DNA of 12,265 bases from Acidovorax delafieldii (GTDB taxonomy: Bacteria > Pseudomonadota > Gammaproteobacteria > Burkholderiales > Burkholderiaceae_C), in NCBI GenBank assembly GCA_002327945.1, contig DCVY01000208.1:33266-45530 (forward strand). The letters run 5' to 3'. Made by a program: the position numbers and the translations under genes. Positions 7,563-12,265 of the stretch are shown here, in pieces. Under the pieces are notes generated by a model that was not told where the DNA came from, did not search any database, and saw nothing but the letters and a program-made list of their open reading frames with translations. Position 1 is the stretch's first letter; each line of letters starts with the position of its first letter.

Positions 7563-7675
7563 GTGATCGCCTCCAGCCGGGTCTTGGGATGAGCCAGCCG
7601 CACGTACCAGCCCCACCCGTTGTAGACCAGCGCCACGGCCCGGGCGCTGAGCGCGCAGCGCTCGATGTCTTGCTG
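7556..7675 (-). pseudogene. C-terminal transposase remnant (IS1380-like)
   Basis: The minus strand, read from 7675 down to 7556, encodes about 40 residues: Q-Q-D-I-E-R-C-A-L-S-A-R-A-V-A-L-V-Y-N, then a Trp-rich W-Y-V-R-L-A segment and R-L-E-A-I-T-S-R. This resembles the C-terminal region of DDE 'group 1' / IS1380-type transposases, where V-Y-N-W-W-x-x-(F/Y)-V-R-L-A and E-A-I-T-S-R-P are typical. The frame is closed by a TAG just upstream (7676-7678), and similarity ends at T-S-R exactly where the Fic remnant begins on the other strand. No catalytic DDE residues and no terminal inverted repeats are present, so it is a dead scar. The family assignment is tentative; a transposase origin is more secure than the IS family. 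Confidence 0.6.
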
Positions 7676-7693
7676 CTAGTGCAGTGCTGCGGG

Positions 7694-7702
7694 TGCTATG
7701 CT
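7694..7702 (+). promoter_or_regulatory. Candidate extended -10 promoter element for ppx
   Basis: TG-C-TATGCT at 7694-7702 matches an extended -10 (TGnTATAAT-like). No good -35 is seen at the usual spacing, as is common for extended -10 promoters. A start a few bases downstream would give a leader of about 30 bases before ATG 7739. It lies only 19 bases from the end of the transposase remnant. Confidence 0.3.
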
Positions 7703-7738
7703 TTCATGCTGGAGATCGAGCGCATCACGCGCAGAAAC

Positions 7739-9220
7739 ATGCACAACGGAACATTGCTCGCAGCTGTAGATCTGGGATCTAACAGCTTTCGCCTTGAAAT
7801 TGGCCGCTTCGAGCACGGCCACATCCAGCGGATGGAATATCTCAAGGAAACCGTCCGCCTCGGCAATGGCCTTGACGAAGAGTTCAATCTCACACCCGAA
7901 GCGATGCAGCGCGGTTTGGATTGCCTGGCACGCTTTGGTGAGCGCCTGGCGGGTTTTGAACGTGCCCAAGTGCGTGCCGTGGCAACCCAAACCCTTCGCG
8001 AAGCCCGCAACCGCGAAGTTTTTCTGACGCGTGGCGGCGAAGTTCTGGGCTACGCCATTGATGTGGTTTCGGGCCCCGAAGAAGCTCGGCTGATCTACCA
8101 GGGCGTTGCACGCCTGCTTCCCCAATCGGACGAACGCCGGCTGGTGGTGGACATTGGTGGCCGCTCCACTGAATTCATCCTTGGCCAACAATTCAAGCCT
8201 AACACCGTGGCATCTTTCAGGGTTGGCAGCGTGGCTTGGTCCACGCGCTACTTTGCCGATGGCCAATTCACGCGGCAGGCATTCCTGGCCGCAGAAATCG
8301 CAGCCAAAGCTGTACTGGACGAGGCCCTTGGCACTTTCCGCCCCGACACCTGGGATGTTGCCTACGGTTCCTCTGGCACCGCTGGCGCAGTGGGCGACAT
8401 CCTCGCTGCTGCGGGTGGCCCCGAGGGCCTCATCACCGCGGAGGGGCTGGACTGGCTTCAGGACCGCCTGCTGCGCTCACACCATGCAGACCGCGTGCGC
8501 CTGGAGGGGCTCAAGGAAGACCGACGGGCCGTGATTGGCGGGGGCATCAGCGTGCTGCGGGCTGTTTTCGATCTCCTCGAAATTCGGCAGATGCACGTGG
8601 CGCAAGGCGCGTTGCGCCAAGGCGCACTCTACGACCTGCTGGACCGCGAACAGCCCGAAACCGACTTGAGAAACACCACGGTGAATGGCCTGATGCAGCG
8701 TTTCGCCGTCGATACAGCCCAGGCCGAGCGGGTTGCCCGCGTTGCATCCACCCTCTTCACCCAGGCGGCGCCCCTGAACAGCGATCGCGCAGCACGCAAG
8801 CTCGAATGGGCAGCACACCTGCATGAAATTGGCGGCATCATTTCGCACAGCGAATACCACCGCCATGGCGCCTACATCCTTGACCACACCGATGCCGCAG
8901 GATTTGCCGTGTCCGAGCTGCACAGGCTCGGTGCCCTGGTGCTGGGACAGCGAGGCAAAGTCCGCAAGCTGGAAATTGAACTGATCAATGACTCGATTTT
9001 CTCCCTGCAGTTGCTGAGTCTGCGTGTAGCAGTTGCGCTTTGCCATGCCCGGCGCGACCCGGAAATAGAGGGTCTATCCTTGCACGCCGTGGGCACGCGC
9101 CACACCATCAGCACCAGGGCGGGATGGGCTGCTACCTACCCGCAATCGGCCTACCTGCTGCGCGAAGAGGTGGTGGCCTGGCAAAAAACGCCGTGGGAAC
9201 TGGAACTCAATCTGGGATGA
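7739..9220 (+). CDS. ppx: Exopolyphosphatase, Ppx/GppA family
   Basis: This 493-residue cytoplasmic enzyme releases orthophosphate from the ends of polyphosphate chains. It has the actin-like Ppx/GppA fold: A-A-V-D-L-G-S-N-S-F-R-L-E-I (8-21, phosphate loop 1), R-A-V-A-T-Q-T-L-R (79-87), S-G-P-E-E-A-R-L-I-Y (111-120, with the catalytic glutamate at 114/115), V-V-D-I-G-G-R-S-T-E (136-145, phosphate loop 2) and Y-G-S-S-G-T-A-G (209-216). An HD-like C-terminal domain follows, with H-L-H-E-I-G (360-365) and H-S-E-Y-H-R-H-G-A-Y-I-L (370-381). GppA (pppGpp hydrolase) is the alternative, but the nearby ppk1 favours Ppx. ATG 7739 gives the family start M-H-N-G-T-L-L-A-A-V-D; ATG 7706 in frame would add 11 residues. 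The longer open frame back to 7409 reads through the Fic and transposase remnants and is not coding. Confidence 0.93.
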   Translation: MHNGTLLAAVDLGSNSFRLEIGRFEHGHIQRMEYLKETVRLGNGLDEEFNLTPEAMQRGLDCLARFGERLAGFERAQVRAVATQTLREARNREVFLTRGGEVLGYAIDVVSGPEEARLIYQGVARLLPQSDERRLVVDIGGRSTEFILGQQFKPNTVASFRVGSVAWSTRYFADGQFTRQAFLAAEIAAKAVLDEALGTFRPDTWDVAYGSSGTAGAVGDILAAAGGPEGLITAEGLDWLQDRLLRSHHADRVRLEGLKEDRRAVIGGGISVLRAVFDLLEIRQMHVAQGALRQGALYDLLDREQPETDLRNTTVNGLMQRFAVDTAQAERVARVASTLFTQAAPLNSDRAARKLEWAAHLHEIGGIISHSEYHRHGAYILDHTDAAGFAVSELHRLGALVLGQRGKVRKLEIELINDSIFSLQLLSLRVAVALCHARRDPEIEGLSLHAVGTRHTISTRAGWAATYPQSAYLLREEVVAWQKTPWELELNLG

Positions 9221-9228
9221 CTTGATGC

Positions 9229-9261
9229 AATAAACGGTATAAACTGTTTATATTGTTTATT
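9229..9261. promoter_or_regulatory. 33-bp AT-rich nested inverted repeat, candidate operator
   Basis: The repeat is centred on T9245. The inner arms TATAAAC (9238-9244) and GTTTATA (9246-9252) are exact. The outer arms AATAAAC (9229-9235) and GTTTATT (9255-9261) are also exact and share the same centre. Only the two base pairs between inner and outer arms fail to match, and both would be G-T. This gives four ATAAAC-type half-sites in a symmetric layout. It starts 9 bases after the ppx stop and ends 15 bases before ATG 9276. A -10-like TATATT (9249-9254) falls inside it, so a bound protein would cover the promoter. It could also act as a weak hairpin after ppx. Confidence 0.6.
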
Positions 9262-9275
9262 TATTCATTTATTAC

Positions 9276-9806
9276 ATGACCACGTCCACCCCGGCTCCAA
9301 GCACCACCCCGACCCTGGCTCCGATCCCCACGCCAACTTCCGCTCAACCTGCAGCCAAGACCGTCGCCGCAGGCACAGCTTCCGCGGCAGTTGCTTCCAA
9401 GGTTAAAAAGCTGGCCACAACCGAACCCAAGGCGGTTACCGAAGCACTAGCGAAGCCTGTCAAACGTGCCTCAGTCACTGCCAGGGCAAAAGTAAAACCC
9501 GCTGCTCCTGTACCAGCGTTGCCAGCCAAGGAGGCTCGCGCCAAAAAGCCCAAACTGGTTCGCGACAGTTTCACCATTCCAAAAGATGAGTATGCAGTCA
9601 TTGAGACACTCAAGAAGCGTGCTGACTCGCTTGCCCAACCAGCCAAGAAAAGCGAGTTGCTGCGTGCCGGCCTGAAGGTGTTGGCAGGACTCTCGGACGC
9701 AGCTCTGCGCACTGCCCTGCAGGCTGTTCCGTCCATCAAGACAGGGCGCCCCACCAAGGAACAAGCCCCTGCGCCAAAGACTGCTGCCAAGGCCACACGC
9801 AAGTAA
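9276..9806 (+). CDS. Lys/Ala/Pro-rich protein with ribbon-helix-helix-like core
   Basis: This 176-residue hypothetical protein has three visible parts. Residues 1-27 are Thr/Pro/Ala-rich without charge. Residues 28-95 form a basic Ala/Lys/Pro tail like histone H1-type bacterial proteins. Residues about 94-140 resemble a ribbon-helix-helix DNA-binding unit: strand V-R-D-S-F-T-I-P (95-102), helix K-D-E-Y-A-V-I-E-T-L-K-K-R-A (103-116), then K-K-S-E-L-L-R-A-G-L-K-V-L (124-136). A G-R-P (157-159) next to basic residues recalls an AT-hook, and the C-terminus is again basic. I count 24 Lys, 9 Arg and 11 acidic residues, so it is strongly cationic. No signal peptide is seen. The AT-rich leader has no Shine-Dalgarno. 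The upstream symmetric repeat suggests it may regulate itself. The specific function is unknown. Confidence 0.8.
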   Translation: MTTSTPAPSTTPTLAPIPTPTSAQPAAKTVAAGTASAAVASKVKKLATTEPKAVTEALAKPVKRASVTARAKVKPAAPVPALPAKEARAKKPKLVRDSFTIPKDEYAVIETLKKRADSLAQPAKKSELLRAGLKVLAGLSDAALRTALQAVPSIKTGRPTKEQAPAPKTAAKATRK

Positions 9807-9841
9807 TCTGGAGATCGCCAGACAGGGTCGAAATGGCCCTG
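9807..9841. terminator. Two tandem hairpins between convergent genes
   Basis: TCTGG/CCAGA (9807-9811 and 9818-9822) has a six-base loop. It is followed directly by CAGGGTC/GGCCCTG (9823-9829 and 9835-9841) with a five-base loop and one G-T pair. The first starts right after the TAA of the plus-strand gene, and the second ends 13 bases before the sixA stop on the other strand. There is no T-run on either strand, so the role as a bidirectional terminator or 3'-end stabiliser is inferred from position. Confidence 0.45.
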
Positions 9842-9854
9842 CGATTGCGGCGGA

Positions 9855-10316
9855 TCAGAGGAATTCGGGGGACTGCACCGTCATGAGCACGGTCTGGCAA
9901 TGGTCCAGTCGCTGGCGCTGGCGAAGCCACCAGACGGCGCCTTTGCGCACGGCGCATTCGGGCGCCTGCAATCCCATCAGCTGCGCTATCGTCTGGCCAA
10001 GTACAGGCTGGTGGCCAACAATCAGCACGGCCCCACGGGTTCGCGGCCATTGGGCCAGTTCCAGCAAATCCTCCACGGTGCCGCCCGGCAGCAACTCGGC
10101 ACGCATCTTGAACTTGCGGCCCAACGCTTTGGCTGTCTGCTCCGTTCTCCGAGCCGGACTGGCAAGCACCCGCAAACCTTCTGGCAATTGCCTGTCCAGC
10201 CATGCGGCCATGCGTGCCGCCTGTTTTTCACCCCGTGGGGTGAGAGGACGGGCCGTATCGTCCATGCCATCAGCCGCATCCTCGGCTTCCGCATGGCGCC
10301 AGAGGATGAGGTCCAT
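9855..10316 (-). CDS. sixA: Phosphohistidine phosphatase SixA
   Basis: This 153-residue small member of the histidine phosphatase superfamily removes phosphate from phosphohistidine, for example on the HPt domain of ArcB or on PtsN-linked phosphotransferase proteins in E. coli. The catalytic R-H-A is at residues 7-9 (H8, as in E. coli SixA), the conserved S-P-A-R-R-T-E-Q-T-A at 53-62, and the second catalytic histidine in V-G-H-Q-P (H102). The length fits SixA (about 160) and there is no signal peptide. Two start codons are adjacent, at 10319 and 10316. AGGGAG lies four and seven bases upstream respectively, and the second gives the common M-D-L-I-L-W-R-H start, so it is preferred. Either one overlaps the ppk1 stop, which implies translational coupling. 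Confidence 0.9.
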   Translation of the reverse strand: MDLILWRHAEAEDAADGMDDTARPLTPRGEKQAARMAAWLDRQLPEGLRVLASPARRTEQTAKALGRKFKMRAELLPGGTVEDLLELAQWPRTRGAVLIVGHQPVLGQTIAQLMGLQAPECAVRKGAVWWLRQRQRLDHCQTVLMTVQSPEFL

Positions 10317-12265
10317 CATACCGCTCCCTGATCGGGTCGTGCTGCCGGTGCCACGGCGCTGTAGCGCACCATCAACGCATTCTGGGCGCCCTTGCCGGTG
10401 ACGGGATTGGGCGCGCGCTCATAGGTTCCATCCGCCTTGAGCGTCCAGGCGTCCTTGTCGTCGTAAAGATAAGCCACCAGGCACTCATCCACGATCTGCT
10501 GACGCAAAACGGGGTCTGTGACAGGCCAGGCGAGTTCCACCCGACGCATCATGTTGCGGTTCATCCAGTCGGCGCTGGACAGGTACAAATCCTCCTGGCC
10601 ACCTGACCGGAAATAGAACACCCGCGTATGCTCCAGGAATCGGCCGATCACCGAACGCACCCGGATGTTGTCGGTGACACCGGGCAACTGGGCCGGCAAC
10701 ATGCAGGCGCCCCGCACAATGAGATCAATCCGAGCCCCCTGCTGCCCAGCAAGTATCAGCGCACGAATCAATGCCTCGTCCGTGAGGGCATTCATCTTGG
10801 CAACAATGCGTGCATCTTCTCCGCGACTGGCGGCCAGTCCCACCTGTTCAATTTTCTCCACCATGCGGCGCTGCAGGTGAAACGGTGCCAGCAGCAACCT
10901 GCGCAATCTGGGGGGGCGGTTCTGGCTGGCCAGATGGTTGAACACTCCATCCATGTCTGCAGTAGTTTCCTCATCCGCAGTGAGATAGCTCAGATCGGTG
11001 TATAGGCGCGCCGTGCGCATGTTGTAGTTACCCGTGGACAAATGCCCATAGCGGCGAAGCTGACGCCCCTCGCGTCGAGTCACCAACAGCATCTTGGCAT
11101 GTGTCTTGAGCCCCACCACACCGTAAACCACCTGGGCACCGATGGATTCAAGCGCCTCGGCCCAGTTGATGTTGGCTTCTTCATCAAAACGCGCCTTGAG
11201 CTCCACCACGGCCATGACCTCCTTGCCGCGGCGCACCGCCTCGGTCAACAGATCCATGAGCTCGGAGTCTGAACCGGTGCGGTAAATGGTCTGCTTGATC
11301 ACCAGAACCTGCGGGTCATTGACTGCTTCACGCAGAAAGGCCAGCAAACCGTCAAAACTCTCGAACGGCTGGTGCATCACAATGTCGCGGTGGCGCAGTT
11401 GCTCGAGAATGGAAACGCCAGGCTGAATCTGGCGCGGCCAGACGGAACGCCAGGGTGGAAACAGCAGCGCAGGGGCGTTGACCAGATCCACCAACTGGGT
11501 CAGGCGCACCAGGTTCACAGGCCCGCTGACACGATAGAGGGCGGCGTCCGGCAACTCAAACTGCTCCAGCAAAAAATCCGAAAGAAACGCTGAACAACCG
11601 GAAGACACCTCCAGCCGCACAGCCTGGCCATAGTGGCGGTGCTGCAGCCCCTGGCGCAGGGCTGTTCTCAGGTTGCGGACATCTTCTTCGTCCAGTGCAA
11701 GATCGGAGTGGCGAGTCACGCGAAACTGCGAAAACTCGGTGACCTCTCGCCCGGGAAAAAGGTCGTGCAGATGCGCCCGCACGATGCTGGAGAGACTGAC
11801 AAACAAATCCTCCTTGGGCGCTAACTTGGCCGGCATGCGGATCAGTCGCGGCAAGGCGCGAGGGATTTTGACGATGGCAATTTCGTTTTCTCGCCCAAAC
11901 GCATCGCGGCCCTTGAGTCGCACGATGAAATTCAACGATTTGTTGGCAACCTGCGGAAATGGATGGGCAGGGTCCAGCCCCACGGGAATGAGCAGCGGTC
12001 GCACCTCGCGCATGAAATAGTCATGAACCCAGCGCTTTTGCACCTCCGACCGATCACCATGCGCAACAATGCGAATACCGTGTACCGCAAAAGCCGGCAC
12101 CAAGGAGTCGTTGTACAGCGCGTATTGCCGCGCCACAAGATCATGCACCTGGGTGGACAGGGCTTCAAAGGATGCTTCAGTGTAAAAGCCCTTGGTCTCA
12201 CCGTTTTTGGCAGCGGTGATGTGCGGAGCAGCCCTCACCTCAAAGAACTCGTCCAGGTTGGAAGA
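10316..12265 (-). CDS. ppk1: Polyphosphate kinase Ppk1, 5' end outside window
   Basis: The frame is open to the right edge and gives 649 residues, starting inside S-S-N-L-D-E-F-F-E-V-R, which lies about 40-45 residues into E. coli Ppk (688 aa). The true start is therefore beyond 12265. Ppk1 reversibly transfers the ATP gamma-phosphate to growing polyphosphate through a phosphohistidine. Seen in order are I-K-Q-T-I-Y-R-T-G-S-D-S (codons near 11290), V-E-L-K-A-R-F-D-E-E-A-N-I, K-T-H-A-K-M, then Y-G-H-L-S-T-G-N-Y-N with the autophosphorylated histidine (codon 11042-11044, equivalent to E. coli H435), and R-F-L-E-H-T-R-V-F with the second catalytic histidine (codon 10628-10630, equivalent to H592). 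Both histidines and the metal-binding arginine region are intact, so the enzyme should be active. It overlaps sixA and faces ppx. Its promoter lies outside the window. Confidence 0.97.
   Translation of the reverse strand, partial: SSNLDEFFEVRAAPHITAAKNGETKGFYTEASFEALSTQVHDLVARQYALYNDSLVPAFAVHGIRIVAHGDRSEVQKRWVHDYFMREVRPLLIPVGLDPAHPFPQVANKSLNFIVRLKGRDAFGRENEIAIVKIPRALPRLIRMPAKLAPKEDLFVSLSSIVRAHLHDLFPGREVTEFSQFRVTRHSDLALDEEDVRNLRTALRQGLQHRHYGQAVRLEVSSGCSAFLSDFLLEQFELPDAALYRVSGPVNLVRLTQLVDLVNAPALLFPPWRSVWPRQIQPGVSILEQLRHRDIVMHQPFESFDGLLAFLREAVNDPQVLVIKQTIYRTGSDSELMDLLTEAVRRGKEVMAVVELKARFDEEANINWAEALESIGAQVVYGVVGLKTHAKMLLVTRREGRQLRRYGHLSTGNYNMRTARLYTDLSYLTADEETTADMDGVFNHLASQNRPPRLRRLLLAPFHLQRRMVEKIEQVGLAASRGEDARIVAKMNALTDEALIRALILAGQQGARIDLIVRGACMLPAQLPGVTDNIRVRSVIGRFLEHTRVFYFRSGGQEDLYLSSADWMNRNMMRRVELAWPVTDPVLRQQIVDECLVAYLYDDKDAWTLKADGTYERAPNPVTGKGAQNALMVRYSAVAPAARPDQGAV
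10324..10329 (-). promoter_or_regulatory. Ribosome binding site of sixA inside ppk1
   Basis: AGGGAG on the minus strand lies within the last codons of ppk1. It is seven bases from ATG 10316 and four from ATG 10319, which supports the second start. The ppk1 TGA at 10318-10316 overlaps both start codons. Confidence 0.6.

Noticed and set aside
7648..7662. GC-rich inverted repeat near the transposase remnant
   Set aside because: Short and explained by GCG/CGC-rich remnant coding; not placed as a terminal inverted repeat of an element.
7409..7738. Upstream in-frame extension of ppx
   Set aside because: These codons run out of frame through the Fic remnant and antisense to the transposase remnant. 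Ppx family similarity begins at 7739.
12236..12238. GTG at 12238 as the ppk1 start
   Set aside because: The frame continues upstream with the conserved S-S-N-L-D-E-F-F-E segment, so this codon is an internal valine and the start lies outside the window.
1..12265. tRNA, rRNA, CRISPR arrays or an intact insertion sequence
   Set aside because: No cloverleaf, no rRNA signature, no regularly spaced repeats, and no transposase frame longer than the 40-residue scar were seen.

Overview
The window looks like chromosomal DNA of a beta-proteobacterium, most probably Burkholderiales and close to Comamonadaceae (Acidovorax-like). The reasons are the high GC content with GC-rich third codon positions, a DUF1631 protein, the RhlE and EttA types, and a ppk1-sixA pair facing a ppx gene. 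This placement is inferred from protein character, not from a database search.

Left part (1-3600): the last codons of a heavy-metal (copper-type) P-type ATPase are followed 32 bases later by a complete P1-family (S58) N-terminal-nucleophile peptidase, both on the plus strand. They converge on a large DUF1631 gene on the minus strand, and a hairpin lies between the stop codons. Middle part (3627-7289): the translation factor gene ettA (minus) and the DEAD-box helicase gene rhlE (plus) are divergent and share a 243-base intergenic region rich in palindromes.

Decayed stretch (7290-7738): there is no intact gene here. It holds a Fic-family protein remnant on the plus strand, broken by an in-frame stop, joined almost directly to a C-terminal transposase remnant on the minus strand. 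The ppx promoter region follows at once.

Right part (7739-12265): this is a polyphosphate locus. Exopolyphosphatase (ppx, plus) is followed by a small Lys/Ala/Pro-rich protein with a ribbon-helix-helix-like core. Facing them on the minus strand are ppk1 (polyphosphate kinase, running off the right edge) and sixA (phosphohistidine phosphatase), which are overlapped and probably translationally coupled. Ppk1 makes polyphosphate through a phosphohistidine intermediate, Ppx degrades polyphosphate, and SixA removes phosphate from histidine.

The most unusual signal is a 33-bp AT-rich symmetric inverted repeat just upstream of the ribbon-helix-helix gene, in an otherwise GC-rich region. It looks like an operator, possibly for autoregulation. 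The basic tail and the position between ppx and ppk1 make this protein a candidate polyphosphate-associated, nucleoid-type protein. No tRNA, rRNA, CRISPR array or intact mobile element was seen.
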